From Trichoplax adhaerens (lineage: Eukaryota > Placozoa > Uniplacotomia > Trichoplacea > Trichoplacidae): a DNA stretch of 64,000 bases. The position numbers were made by a program, and so were the translations under genes. The notes below the pieces were generated by a model. It was not told where the DNA came from and did not search any database. It saw only the letters and a program-made list of their open reading frames with translations. The DNA lies in NCBI RefSeq assembly GCF_000150275.1, contig NW_002060963.1:777262-841261 (forward strand), in the 5' to 3' direction. Of the stretch, positions 11,742-25,419 are shown one piece after another (position 1 is the stretch's first letter; each line of letters begins with the position of its first letter).

Positions 11742-13594
11742 CTATAAACAGATAGAATGTTTCTAGGTGAGATATTAATCAATCATTCTATATTATCTAT
11801 AATCAGTATTGTAACATTAATAGATGTAATTGACGTCTCCATCTATTTTAGAAAATATATTCAAATAGGATTGTATGGAGCACTGATGGAGAGTACTCCT
11901 ATGCCATCCATTTTACATCTATTATTCTACAGGTAGATCATCATCACAGTCCAATGTACGTAAAACTGATTAGTAATCGGTATGATCTATCGATCTATTC
12001 GATGATATCAAATTATTTTACTTGGCTAGTTGGTAAGTAATGATGACAGTGAGTGATATCGAAATCATTGTACGTCTTCTGTTCAAGGGCCATATCATAT
12101 TGTCGGCAATAACTGATCATACGAATAGTGCCGTAATGATAGCCTTGATTAATATCGAAAAGCAAGCTACAACTTGAAAAGGTGCCAACAAGGACGAGTA
12201 CGTAAATGACGCCGACTATTAGGATGGCAATATTCAAAACTGATTGGATCTATTGAAACTAGTAAACAAACGATCTACCGGCCAAAGAAATGATTCAATA
12301 TTAATAAGATTGAGTGATCCATAAGTTGAAAAAGAGTGTTTGTTATAACAGCTATTAACTGTTGCAATAGGGAGTATAGAATGATTTTCCTGTTGGTTGA
12401 CATGGTGAAAATCGCAGTTATGGTATGTTCTCTCCTTATTGATACCTGATGATCGCCATTGTATCATTTTGTTACAGAAGGTAGAATACGTTTAATTACT
12501 GTATTAAAAGAGTGCAATGTATTTTAGACAAAAAAAAGCTAGGCAAATCACTGCGATCACGTTGCTATTGGAAGACTAGAAAGACGCTTGGAGAGTAAAA
12601 TCTATATATATCATATACTGTAGTTCTCGATCGTTGGTCCTATTGAAATATTGATACTCGTATAGACGAGTCATTCCGTAATATCCTGTCGTTTCATTTC
12701 CTTTTCGATTCAAACATGACTATAATGTAGAAAATTGACTTTCATCCTAGTCCATTTTCAACCAGATACATTATATAAGATTGCGCTTGCATCAAAATTT
12801 TCTCTCTATTTGTTAGCGAGCCATTTATAGCCTATCGATAGCGTCGAACGTATCTACGCGTGATGGACTCGACGGCAGTCTACGCGTATCCAGAAAGTAA
12901 CGAGGGCCAATTGAAGATTGCTAGTGTATCCATTCGTCTACTCTAACCAACGTCATGGATAATATTGGGCAAAAAAGTTAAAACTATTGGAAAATGGATC
13001 GTCTGATGGATCCCTTACTCCGATGATAGAATTGTTCATCTACTACTTACTCGTGAATTATCTTCGCCTGCGATGTACAACAAGTGACCATCAGTATCGA
13101 TGTCCATCTTGAATGGCAAGTCGATCACCAAAACAACCTTCACAGAATACTATTCTCTTCCCAATGTCTTCAACAATGTACTATCAGCTCGATCAAGGTA
13201 GTTAGCCAACCAAGATGATGATGGAGTGTCTCATTTCAATCGATTTAACTGCAATAACAAGCTAAAATCATGCTTGGTCGTCCACTTGAGCCAATGGCGA
13301 CCATCATCAACAAGACGATTATTATGAAGATTTCTACCGCTACCGCCACCGGCACCATGACTCGTCAACATGCCTCTACTTTCTAGTCTAAAGTACAGCG
13401 TGCGCAGTGTCGTCTCCTACACTATACAGCCATACAAGGTCCAGCCTTGTTGACGATGCTACTAATAAGGATTTTGCATTGGTATCACACTCTACTGTAC
13501 AGTATACCACACTTGGTCACTTTTGCGACACAACACCCATCATCATGGACTACTTGAATCCAGCCCGACAGTACTGTATATATACTATGGCCAC
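11742..13594. other. Intergenic region without a recognised gene
   Basis: It probably includes the missing first STYX exon. Two overlapping minus-strand ORFs (12013-12237 and 12234-12467) were examined. The first starts with a hydrophobic, signal-like segment (MNIAILIVGVIYVLVLVG), but neither matches anything I recognise. From about 12800 the base composition rises in G+C and resembles the diverged flank of the satellite that follows. Confidence 0.5.
12013..12237 (-). CDS. Hypothetical 74-residue ORF with N-terminal hydrophobic segment
   Basis: Residues 1-22 form a possible signal peptide or membrane anchor. The remainder is polar and rich in His, Tyr and Asp, with four cysteines in all. It has no recognised family and could equally be an exon fragment or chance. 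An adjacent minus-strand ORF overlaps its start by four bases. Confidence 0.15.
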   Translation of the reverse strand: MNIAILIVGVIYVLVLVGTFSSCSLLFDINQGYHYGTIRMISYCRQYDMALEQKTYNDFDITHCHHYLPTSQVK

Positions 13595-15000
13595 GACACA
13601 CACATCCAACATAACACTACTGATTCTATGGCTGCAGCGGGCGATATCATGGAGGCGGATAGGATCAATGCTGAAAGCTGTGATGGAGAGATGCTAACAT
13701 CAGAGATTTGTAAGAAGGAAAGTGCTAACATCTCCATATACCGGTATAACGAGTCCATTATTTGCATCAAACATGATATTCCTGATTCTATGGCTGCAGC
13801 TGGCGATATGGCAGTAGATGGAAGGCGGATAGGATCAATGCTGAAAGCTGTGATGGAGAGATGCTAACATCAAAGATTTGTGAGAGGGAAAGTGCTAACA
13901 TCTCCAATCTCGATGGTATAACAAGTCCATTATTTGCATCAAACATGATATTCCTGATTCTATGGCTGCAGCTGGCGATATCATGGCAGTACATGGAAGG
14001 CGGATAGGATCAATGCTGAAAGCTGTGATGGAGAGATGCTAACATCAAAGATTTGTGAGAAGGAAAGTGCTAACATCTCCATATACCGGTATAACGAGTC
14101 CATTATTTGCATCAAACATGATATTCCTGATTCTATGGCTGCAGCTGGCGATATCATGGCAATACATGGAAGGCGGATAGCTATGATCAATGCTAAAAGC
14201 TGTGATGGAGAGATGCTAACATCAAAGATTTGTGAGAAGGAAAGTGCTAACATCTCCATATACCGGTATAACGAGTCCATTATTTGCATCAAACATGATA
14301 TTCCTGATTCTGTGGCTGCAGCTGGCGATATCATAGCAGTGCATAGAAAGCGGATAGGAACAATGCTAAAAGCGATGATGGAGAGATGCTAACATCAGAC
14401 ATTTGTGAAAGGGAAAGTGCTAACATCTCCAATCTCGATGGTATAACGAGTCCATTATTTGCATCAAACATGATATTCCTGATTTCTATGACTGCTGTAG
14501 GTACAGACTATACTGGCGGTAGTATCTGCAGGAATTACAGTACATGGAAGGCGGATAGGATCAAAGCTAAATGCTATGATGGAGAGATACTAACATCAGG
14601 GACTTGTGAGAGGGAGAGAGAAAGTGCTAACATCTCCAATGTCGATGGTATATTGAGTTCCATCATTTGCATCGAATATGGCACTCCTGATTCTATGGTT
14701 GCAGCTGGTACAGTATAAATTATACTGACAGTAGTATTTGCAGGAGTTAAAGGACTGAAAAGGTGGATGGGATAAGTGCTATGATGGAGAGATGCTAACA
14801 TCTCCAATCTCGATGGTAGAACGAGTCCATCATTTGCTCTAGTTGGTCCAATTATGCCTAATGCTTAATAACGCAGACTGCTACTGCAGTAGTTCTTGCA
14901 TCGACTAGAGTATAAATGCTGTGAAGGAGAGATGCCAACATCTCCAATCTCAATTGTGCAACGAGCCCATCAATTGCTATCGTTGGTCCAACTAGATCAC
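13595..15000. repeat. Tandem satellite, unit about 162-177 bp, 7-9 copies
   Basis: The landmark 'gattctatggctgcag' (or variants) recurs at 13622, 13784, 13956, 14129, 14306, 14481 and 14689, giving spacings of 162, 172, 173, 177, 175 and 208 bp. Each unit also carries 'gatggagagatgctaacat', 'gaaagtgctaacatctcc' and 'cattatttgcatcaaaca'. Later units gain an insert containing 'actatactgg' and 'gtagtatctgcagg', then decay towards 15000. Open frames of about 110-118 codons on both strands are by-products of stop-free units, not genes. Confidence 0.9.
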
Positions 15001-15466
15001 CTATGGCTTATTAAAATAACTGCACATACGACGGACTAATACAGGACTTGTAGTCGATTATACAGTACAAGGAGTTTTGCAAGGATCACGCGAAAGGCCT
15101 TTAAAAAGTACAAATGAAAGGTCTTTGAAGCACAGCAGAGATCCTAAAATGATTTTAGGGTTGGTCTAATCAAGCCCAACCATAATTAGTTCTGCTACGT
15201 ACAGTAGTCCTTTGCTTGAGCTTTTCTCCTCTTTTTAGACTCTATAGTCGCTGCTTGAGTATGCTGCAAATCACGATAGGCGTTGTCGATTTACTACCAT
15301 ACGTTAATTAATCATGACGTTGCTCGGACAGCAAGCTATCTATAGATTATTATTGTAAGGCAAATATCCTTCAATTCGTATTCATTAAAATAAACAATAC
15401 TCTACCTGATCATTGTCCATTGCAACCATTGTAATTACTGTAGTGTTGATCATTGACGTTGCAACG
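15001..15466. other. Intergenic, upstream of dioxygenase gene A
   Basis: No gene seen. It should hold the promoter of the downstream dioxygenase gene. The last 50 bases are open in frame with its start, and an upstream in-frame ATG at 15413 exists; I prefer 15467 because it gives a basic presequence like that of the paralogue. Confidence 0.5.
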
Positions 15467-18400
15467 ATGGCGAAGTGGATATCAATTTGCATCCAGTCGT
15501 CTCGCCATTTGAGACGAATCGGCTCGCCACTTGGTCAAGGAAGACCAAACATCCTCTTTCAAGGATATCGAAAACAATTCTTGGTAAATGTAGTATAAAA
15601 TGGACTGATTTCAACCCTAATTGTACTACAGCAAACTCAATCAATCCAAACAGTATCGTAGAGAAGCGATTTGATTTCTATTAAAATTATTATTCTTTTT
15701 TTTCTCTCGCTCTTTGTCTCTCCTTCTTGCCGGCGTTCGATTTTTAATCGTATTAAGACAACCTATAGCTTTTGCTTCTTTGTAGAGTACGGTGAGACTG
15801 AGTCATTTTATATTGCGAATAATATGAAATGATCATTTATTCGAGGGCATCTTCATGCCCAATGTTTCAGCAACATGATTGGCAATATCATGTAATCTCT
15901 TCGATAACATAATCATATCTGTTTTACAATTACGATGCCAACATAAACGAATAACGAATACTACGAGAATGATCAACAATCAATGAATGTATCAATCGTC
16001 CCACTGATGAGCTAAGCACTAAAGTAATTAACAAAGTCTCTGAGCATTTACAAACCTCAGACAAAACTGGTAATTCTTATCTTACCCTCCCACCTAGAAG
16101 TTTAGTTCCGCTTTTACATCCACCTTATACTCGTATACTGTATGCAATGCACAGACATCTTCACGGTCAAAGCTTGACCGTGACAATGTCGTACTTTTAC
16201 TTTTCAACTACTTTAAATTATTCTTGTCATATTGCCATTCCTTTACTCCTTCCATAGCTGCAGCCAAGTTGGCTAATAATAATTATAATTGTTGATTTGA
16301 TATAACACGTTGATTGCCTATAAAAAAAGAGGAACGAAATGACCGATGGATTGGCAATGCTGTATAGCGATCTCATTATCTCCAAGATATCACTATCGTC
16401 TACTGTAGTTTTATCATTTCATACTCAAGCAAGTTCCATCTATTGCATCAACGCTGTAATGCCATCAACTTAAGCTCATGTTGCTATAGGTCCGAAGGCA
16501 ATTTAACAGTAAGCGAATACTTACTGCTATCGTGAATCCCCATATTCGCGATACTCGACGTTTATTGTCGGTAAAACACAAAATAAATGGGTAAATCCCT
16601 GCGGTGGACTCAAATGGCGAAATTGCTAGCTGAACACGCAGTCTTATCGGCTATTACTACTTTCAATTCCATGCAGTATCTCATCGTATGCTCAGGCAGT
16701 ACATAGGGGAAATACAGTGTACCTACCATATGCATCCAACGTTGAAAAATATATACCACACGGTAAAAATATTAAAATAGGACATGGCAAACCCGGCCAA
16801 AATGCCTAGCAGCAAATGACACAATGTTGTGCCTAAAGAGCTGTACAAGAACTGAACGATTTACTAGTATCAGTACAGCAGGAAGAACTTTTCTTTCTAC
16901 CACTTTTAAATTTAGAATTGGAAAGATTTTTCTTGTATGCTAGTTAATTGATGGATGATCAAGCTTTACTAAGCTACTTGTAACGATGATTGTTGTAAAA
17001 ACATGGAGTTGAATAATTTTTACGCTGCTGCCGAAATTTTTTCGCTTTCATCTTAAAATCAAAAAATTATCGTAAAGTTGCTTTCATTTCATCTGTAAGA
17101 TCTCACGTCTACTCTATAAATGTCTTTAATGAAATAAATCTGCATAGCAATATTACACGAAACAGCCAATAACAACGCAAAGCACGTTAAAATTAGCCAT
17201 GCAAAATCATGCATGGTACAAGTCATGACAGCCAACTTGTATAATCATCATCTAGGGTCTGCAACTATCTATGAAATCGACTTTAGCGTCAGCAAGTGAA
17301 AATTTAATCAATGAATCCCCCTTGAGCCGTATCATGAGAGATGGAAACGAATTGCAATTGGTCATGGATAATCAGCAATATAGGTCAGCGATAACCATCT
17401 AGACGAGAAGGTTTTCAAATTCTTATAGTATTGAAATGCTAATGCAAACTCAATAATAAAAAGTAGCGTTTGGCTCAGTGAAATCGACACTAGAAAATGA
17501 TATTAAATTGCTTTAGGATACGGATGGAATAAAAATTTCAAGTGATTAGATATATAAATTTCTCGTTTATTCAACTATCTATTAGTGCATTAATTAAGTA
17601 GACCTAAAATCTTCTCGATCAGAGCAATAATAATGATGGTCTTCATACACTTGGCAGCTTTACCCTATGATTCGGTTTAAGGAATAAAAGTATAGAACTA
17701 ATTGTATTTCCTTCTTAATTAATTCGATTTGGTTATCACTCGTAGTTTATGTTAACAGTCAAAATTAGAATGGATAAGATAATCGTTTAATTAAATCTAC
17801 TTCATATGGCAATTGAAAGTATTTGAGACTAATTTTGGTCCTTAAAATTGGATTAGATTTCATGCAGCTTGGTTACGGTTTAGCTGTCAGTGTTCTTCCT
17901 GCAGGCAGCATGGCACTAATGCATGTCTCATTGAATCACATACATTGCCTCAAGAATGCAAGCTCGCTTCGGCTGATCTAGAAGGTATTACTATTCACCA
18001 ACTTGATACTACATGATATTTAGTAAACATAATTTACTAGGATACATCAAGTTTGCCTTCCTTTTACTACTTAGAGGACGATGTTGTATTACGCTGGCAA
18101 GGCGAAGATGACCATGTAGGAAGAATATCGCGACAATTTCTACGCGATCACAGCTATTCTAAAGATGCACTCTCTAAAAGAAATGACCAAAGTAGTGTCA
18201 AGACATTTATGGTAATCCTATTTACACTTACACACCGATAGATAGATAGATGTTGCTTACTACTCATTTTATGTTGTAAATGAAGTGAGGTAATATGCTG
18301 TCTTAATTAGGCAGAGCTGCCTCGTATAAAATATGAAGAAATATACCGTAGTAAAGAGAGCCAACGCAAGTAAGTAGTTAACTGTCTAACGCTACAATGA

Positions 18401-20692
18401 CATAACTAGCATACTAGGAAAAACCTTTCGAGGCAACCTCATTTACATTAGTTCCTATGGATATAGTAATTCTACAGCTTCTGTATGGAGTATTTCGCAA
18501 ATATTCTAATAATGGAATAGAATGCAAAATAGGCAACCAATGAAAAATAAATTCAACACTTTGTATTAGATTTTTAATGAAATTGTTTGAGTACGGTTGC
18601 TGTCTTGTCCAAGATACACCTATTAAAGCTGGAGCTATTCAAGAGGTAAAAATTTCTTGTGTCTATCAGTTTATCCTACAGGAAGATTAATCTTGTTCAA
18701 TTTTGAATCTGATTATGGGTTACAGATGTTAGAGCCAATAGCACCAGTGCAGCCGACCATCTATGGAAAGGTAATACTTTAGTGAAAATAATTTGTAGCA
18801 GATACTATTCCATAATGGATATCTAATTAAACTTTAACCCATTTACAAGCAACAGCAAAAATTTCGATACAATTAGCAACGGATGTAGTCATACGGTGAT
18901 ATACATATATGAAAGCAGACCTTATTAAATATCCAATTTAACGATACAGATATTTGATGTAATGGCAGTACCAAACCCTACTCATGTCGCATATTCAATG
19001 GCACCACTAATCTTTCATATGGACTTACTGTATTATGAATCTCCTCCAGGTATTCAGGCCTTACACTGCATCAGGTAATTAGGACAATGCTTAATTGCGG
19101 ATGTTGTAACTGGGCTTGATTATGATAGCGATGCAATTGCGACCAAAACATTGCAAAAATAACAAGTATTACAATCGTTTAAATGCAGATTTGATGAATG
19201 TGTAACTGGTGGCGAATCTAGGATTCTAGACTCTTTCTTAATTGCTGAAGAGTTTCGAAGAGATTTTCCCGAAGATTTCGAGATTCTAACACGCATTCCT
19301 GTAGCATTTCAGAGAGTTCATCTTGAAAAGTATGCACAATTAATTCTTTAGTTCTATTTAGGCCGAGTATTCATATCAATTTCGTAACAAAGATGAATTG
19401 TCTTTTGCTTAGTGATAATCCAGTTGCTATGGTATATCGAAGACCACATATAGTTTTAAATCACAACCAAGAGGTATCGTTCTCTAGTGATTTATGTAGG
19501 TATTAAATCACTTTGCAATTCTACTTTAGAGAAGTCGATTTTTACGAATTTGTCATGATTTAATATTTTTAAGGCTATTAATACCACTTTATATCATTCT
19601 ATCAAAAATAATACTTTTTTGAATTAAATAGATAATAGCAGTTAACTGGAGTCCAGGGTTTGAAGGCCCTCTCTCAATAGCTGAAGTAGGAAAATATCGC
19701 AAGAGAATTTGTCATGTTATAAATGTGGATGTGAGCGCAAACTGTAACCATATACAAGTATCCTAACTGATTGCTTTTATAAATTAGGAGTACGTTGAGC
19801 CGTATTACAGAGCTAGAAGAAAATTTGCTGACATTGTTGAGAATTCCCAATATGAGGTATTACCTATGATTATATTAAGGATGTAATCGTTAATTAAGTC
19901 TTAAAATTCTATACTTGCATGGTAAAAGCATACCAGTGGTATTAGTACTTCCTAATTTCGTGAAATACTTTCCTTAAGGCTATTGTGAGAGCGTTGGCCA
20001 AGGGTTAAATATCCATATATCTTGAGAATAAAAAATTACCATAGCTTCCTTCTTCATTAGCTATCGTGGGCTAGAAAAAAAGAATGTTATAATTATTATG
20101 ACATACCGTAAATAGATAGTAACGTAGGTCCATTAATAAGCACTGCATACCAATTATATCGCTTACTGTACTAACCCGAATCCGGTCGGCCTAAAATTCA
20201 TATTGTATAAGCCTTAGCACGAAGAATACGTACTATTAGAGTAAGACGGGAAATTGATTTGAATTTACTTACAAGACCTTACCATCTGAAAAAAACGAGT
20301 AATTATCTTTAAAATTAACGCTAGACTAATCCGGAATTCTATTTTATTTTAACTCATGTAGGTAGAACATCGATTACAACCTGGTGAAATGTTGATGTTT
20401 AACAATAGGCGGATGATGCATGCTCGTCACGAATTTACTTTAAATGGTGGAATAAGACATTTGCAAGTATGCCCTAGATTAATTATAAACGTTGTTATAG
20501 CTGCTACAAAATAGTATTTGGAATATAATGTACAGGTACTAAAATATTTAGCAAAATTATCTTAACTTTTGACAAATCTTCTAGGGCATATACTTAAATA
20601 TGGATGTATTCAGAAGCCAAACTATTATTGCTAATTTATCAGCTGGGATTAACGATATTCTTCCAAGAATTGGAAATCAATGCTATTCTTAA
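15467..20692 (+). CDS. Fe(II)/2-oxoglutarate dioxygenase of the trimethyllysine/gamma-butyrobetaine family, copy A
   Basis: Carnitine-biosynthesis-type hydroxylase, probably mitochondrial. Fourteen exons, phases all consistent: 15467-15583, 17256-17383, 17857-17984, 18075-18211, 18311-18369, 18570-18645, 18726-18770, 18950-19074, 19189-19329, 19413-19473, 19632-19685, 19788-19856, 20362-20466, 20585-20692; 450 residues. Residues 1-39 form a basic, acid-free presequence (SSRHLRRIG...GYRKQFL). The N-terminal zinc-type domain has C92-x-C94-x2-C97 after FHAAWLRFS. The double-stranded beta-helix carries the iron ligands H253-x-D255 (FHMDLLYYESPPGIQ) and H400 (NNRRMMHAR), and the co-substrate Arg is likely R412 (GGIRHLQG). 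Features of TMLHE (presequence, TIYG) and BBOX1 (PPGIQ..HC, VTGG) are mixed, so substrate is left open. Tandem paralogue of copy B. Confidence 0.93.
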
Positions 20693-22689
20693 GTTGAGAT
20701 TGCATCTCCTTTGCTTTTGAAATCAGAGTAAAAAAGAAATAAAAATATTCTACTTCATATTTCATCATACCGTTGTGTCGTGATTGATTTCAGGTTGCAA
20801 GATCTAGGAATCATTCGTATACGTATATTATACGTTACATCAAAAGTATACAGTAAGATATAATCTACTATGCCATACTATTCAGTTAGATGAGCGGGAT
20901 TGACCAGTCAAATATATATACAGTGGTTTACACGATGTGACTTTTGCTCACAAATGATTATCTTATTGACCATTAACCATAATTGATTAATTTTTTTAAT
21001 AAAGATTTGGATTCATTTTTACCCAAGAGAGACTAGTAGAGTTACTATTCCTCCTGATGATAAGAGATCATTAGTGTTAGAGTTTTACTGTGGGCAGATA
21101 ACGTTAGGCTTATAGCGATGTAGTTTTCCGTAATAATTTAATTATCTCGTTCTAAATTCCATTTGTAACAGTAGTATTACAATCAAATCAATCGAATATC
21201 TAGAGGTCATGAAACAGTTCATCGGATAAGCACATTACTTTAACTTTAACACTTACAAGATTAGATATCGTCTTATTTATGATCGGTGCGGATTAATTGA
21301 CTAATGATTTATCGTATGTACTGCACTAGAAATTCTATTTTCAGGATCAGGTTATCAATAATTATTAAGGACCAGGTATACTCGTATTCTATTAGCTCTA
21401 CTTATGGAGAGGTTGCAGCAGTGTATAAGTAATAAATAGCCAAAACTACTATAATTAATGGCACAAACTATGACTATATTTCTAGAGATAACCATCAAGT
21501 TTTATTGAAAAATACTCATTAACTATTCTTGCAAATTAAGGTGAACTGGCCTAATGCCCCGTGGCTTCACTGATTTTTTAATGTCATGATTTTACAGGCA
21601 ATAACCATATCATAATTCTATGTATGGTCCTCCAAAATATCTCTAGAGTCCTATACTTTATTAATAACTAATTAATTAAAAGTCTCAGCTATCTATTGAA
21701 TTGTAGTGAAGTATAATAAAGTATATATCTTATTTATTACTGATGCTATTCTATGCATACGATTAATGCTACCTGTTTACGATATTCCGTCACCTTATTT
21801 AGTGTCTTTTCCTCTGATCATGCTAGAAGTAGGCTACTTCATTCAAATTATTATAAGTCAGTTAAGTATATTAACCAATGTAAATAGATTAAAAACTTCT
21901 ATGATAAGAAAAGTACTGGCACTGATTACGTTAATTATGACCAGATAAGAGAATAAATAAAATAATGGAAAAGATACGAAACAATTAGATAAGCTATTGA
22001 ACCAGAGGAAGAAAATCAAGAAGCCGTGGTCATTACTAAATGAAGTTACGTGTCTATACTTAACGTTTTTAAATTGTGAGAAATAGTATAGAAATGAAGT
22101 ACAAGGCGATAGCTCCGAGATATTGGCAAACAGATTATGAAAGTGAAATGGTAGCGAACAGATAGAAAGAACGGCAGGAGAAGATCGTCAAAGTCTGACA
22201 AGTGGAATGAGAAATAGTTATAACTAACGAGTATTTACCACTGTACGCAAGTGTAATCAAGCTCTTCAATTCATCACTACATTTGTTGGCCTGTCCCTTT
22301 CTCGTGTACACTTGAGAGAAAGAGATAGACGAGACCTTAATTATAACACACTTCATAGGAAATTGTATTTCACAATTATTTAGTCAATAATTGGTTAAGA
22401 TAAGATGCGTTCCACTAGTTATACCTGTACAAAGAGATTATAACGTTGTTTAAAGAAATGAAATTGTGTATGCTGCCTCTGAAACTAGCAATCATAACAA
22501 GAACTAGTTTAATAACAGCTTGAATGGTCAGATGCCAAGTGTACGATAGCTGATAATGTATAATATGACTAATTCTATATAATTAAGATACTTTTAAAAA
22601 AAATTGGTATCCTACTCGTAGATAAGTTATTTCGCCATATTATCGTGGGGGTATTTGTTGTCTTATCAGTTTCAATAGGCATTATGGTC
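20693..22689. other. Intergenic region downstream of dioxygenase copy A
   Basis: No gene with convincing support. An 80-codon hydrophobic ORF at 21706-21948 is listed separately. The rest is AT-rich unique sequence with short chance ORFs. Confidence 0.5.
21706..21948 (+). CDS. Hypothetical 80-residue hydrophobic ORF, possible receptor remnant
   Basis: Two hydrophobic stretches (about residues 8-24 and 31-57) are followed by a basic tail containing NRLKTSMIRK. The layout resembles TM6-TM7 and helix 8 of a rhodopsin-type receptor, but no NPxxY is present and no upstream segments were found. It may be chance or an eroded exon. Confidence 0.15.
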   Translation: MKYNKVYILFITDAILCIRLMLPVYDIPSPYLVSFPLIMLEVGYFIQIIISQLSILTNVNRLKTSMIRKVLALITLIMTR

Positions 22690-24180
22690 GAATAATATGT
22701 TACTTCATTTATTCAACTTTGTTGCTTCTCATTTCTATCTATTCCAAAATGCAATGATGAGCCACTCCAATAATGCAGTGAGCAGATCTACTGGACGTAT
22801 AAGTACACATTAGAATGACTTCATTTTACTCTACTCGATTGCTTCTGTCTTTAGCCTAGTTCAAAAATGCAACAATGGATCACTGCCAAATAATAATGAG
22901 AATATCTACTGTATGTACATATATATTTCTCGTACGCAGCAGAATGACTTCATCTTACTCTACTCGATTGGATGTGTCTTTAATCTAGTCCAAAAAAGCA
23001 ACGATGAATCACTGCCAAATAATAATGAGAATATCTACTGTATGTACATATATATTTCTCGTACGCAGCAGAATGACTTCATTTTACTCTACTCGATTGC
23101 TTCTGTCTTTAGCCTAGTTCAAAAATGCAACAATGGATCACTGCCAAATAATAATGAGAATATCTACTGTATGTACCTATATATTTCTCGTACGCAGCAG
23201 AATGGCTTCATCTTACTCTACTCGATTGGATGTGTCTTTAATCTAGTCCAAAAAAGCAACGATGAATCACTGCCAAATAATAATGAGAATATCTACTGTA
23301 TGTACATATATATTTCTCATACGCAATAGAATGACTTCATCTTACTCTACTCGATTGCATGTGTCTTTAATCTAGTCCAAAAATGCAACGACGAATCACT
23401 GCCAAAGAATAATGAGAATATCTACTGTATGTACATATATATTTCTCGTACGTAACAGAATGACTTCATTTTACTGTACTTAGTTGTACTCTATTCAGTT
23501 TATTTTAAAATACAATAATAAATCACTGTAAAATGATTTCGAGAAGAATTACCTTACGTATGGATTGAGCCGGCTAGAGGAATAAAAGCTATTAATCTTT
23601 ACTTAAAGCACTGTCGTAGCCGCCTAAAGCCCGAAATTCTCATATTTTTGCTGTTAATTCGGACTTTAGCCGGATCAGTAATTCAGTATTGTATCCGGTA
23701 TTATGTTATGCAAAATAATGTTTGTCCATTCTACAACCACAACTTACACATCGGAATTATTTCATTTTACTGGGCGTATGAACATTGGAGAGAGACTCCT
23801 GGAAGAGAAACTGTATTCAATTAGGAGTCCCTAGTATGTACAAGTGCGCATCAGAATTACTCTTACTTCATTTGAGTTCACTCTGCTGTGTGTGGTTGCT
23901 TCTAGACTAAATCGATACCAAAATGCAATGATAAATCACTCCCAATACAGTGATGACTGATTATTCTATTCCATTCGTCTGTACAAGTAAGCATCAGCAT
24001 AATCAATGATTTTATTTTACTCTACTTGGCTGCTTCTCACTTCAATTTATTGCAACATGCAGTGGCTCTAATATAGTCATAGGTCCAAGTAACTATGAGG
24101 AAAATAAATGACTTCATTTCATTCTACTGTAGTCACTCGGCTGTTTCTCACTTCAAACCAACGTGCAATCAATTGAAATC
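22690..24180. repeat. Minisatellite, 129-bp unit, with dimeric higher-order pattern
   Basis: The core (about 22795-23470) has five to six units. The landmark 'aatatctactgtatgta' starts at 22901, 23030, 23159, 23288 and 23417, exactly 129 bp apart. Two variants alternate (…GCVFNLVQKSNDE… and …ASVFSLVQKCNNG… when translated), so the higher-order unit is 258 bp. 129 is a multiple of 3 and the frame lacks stops, which produces a 138-codon ORF (22913-23329) of 43-residue repeats. Degenerate units flank the core on both sides to about 24180. No gene-like context, so a repeat rather than a protein is favoured. Confidence 0.9.
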
Positions 24181-24384
24181 GAATGAATATCTGCAAAATC
24201 AGTATACAAGTGTGCATATTTTGTTTTCACAATCTTGTTCATAAATTAAATTGACTATATTCAGTCATAGTCATATTAAATATCATTATATGGACCCGTA
24301 GGCAATGCTTTTACACACTGATCTTGTCGTTATTTCAAGCGCTTGAAGAAGGATTTGGGCAAACAGAAAACGAAATCAACACAC

Positions 24385-24450
24385 CTTACAGTGTACAGTA
24401 CAGAGTGTACAGTACATTGCACAGTGTGCAGTATACTGTACACTGTGTGG
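24385..24450. repeat. GTACAGT-rich palindromic patch
   Basis: Overlapping copies of 'gtgtacagtac', 'cagtgtgcagtatac' and 'tgtacactgtg' form several short hairpins. It resembles the patch at 6340-6445. Short ORFs crossing it on both strands are artefacts. Confidence 0.5.
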
Positions 24451-25419
24451 AAGGCATATGGACTGCTAGTAAAATCCCCCAGGACCTGCAACTCTCTTCG
24501 GACAGACGGACTTTCCATACCCGAGAAGGCCAAAAAATGTGGAAAAATAGTAGTTACTCAGTATAGATCTTTCGGGTTTGTTTTCTAAATCACTCGTATT
24601 AATGTAACTTTGAATAGTATTCATGATCTAAATGGACTGCTTCTAAGCAGAGCTTAGTAGCAGGCAATGGAATACTGCATTACTTAATTTAGCAAAATCA
24701 GTTGACTGCCTGTCTATACTAATAAGGACTGTCTTCTTCTTGAAGTGTTTGACATACTGTACTACAGTATATGGCTCAAAGGAAGCCAAATGTCTGTCCG
24801 TCCAAAAGAGGTTCATGTCGATTTTTTCCAGGTTAAAGGCCTCAAATTCAATTCAAAATTTTCGGTCTCTTGAATCTTATAGTCGTTCATGTGGAGAAAG
24901 GTGTATTGACTGATATAGAAAGCAAAGGGTTAAAAGATAGCGTAGGCTTTGTGGTTTGTGTTCCTATGGGATCAATACTTTGGACATACAGTACTATAAA
25001 CTACTAAAGTCATCCATGCTCAAGTAGTGCTTGCTTTAAAGTGTCAAGGATGCAAATCGACTTGAGTATACAGTACATCAAGTATGCCAAAATGTCCAGT
25101 CAAATGCTATTGTTTGTAGGGAATTATTTGTATTAAGGACAACGGATAGGATTGATGGAAGCACGGGGCTTTTGTGGCAAGGCTTGTTCAATTTATGTTC
25201 AGTGTTCACCTTTAACCCTTCTTCCTCCACCTACAGCATACTATTAGGTATGAGCTGGGCTAATCCTTGAGGATCATACCAGACCATACCTAGCATTGAA
25301 GGCTAGCGAGGGAAATACCCTTGGGACATTTGCCTGCAGCGATTGTGGGCAAAAAGTCGCATGACAAGCTTCGGCTGTTGCCGTGACCATCACTCTTCCA
25401 ATCCGATCCAGGTCTTTCC
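24451..25419. other. Intergenic, upstream of dioxygenase copy B
   Basis: No gene seen. It is the presumed promoter region of copy B, and is less AT-rich than the average of the window. Confidence 0.45.

Noticed and set aside
13407-14807. Overlapping ORFs of 61-118 codons on both strands
   Set aside because: They are stop-free stretches of the ~173-bp satellite; reading frames shift with unit length.
22135-22356. 73-codon minus-strand ORF
   Set aside because: No recognisable features, no conserved context, ordinary length for chance in AT-rich DNA.
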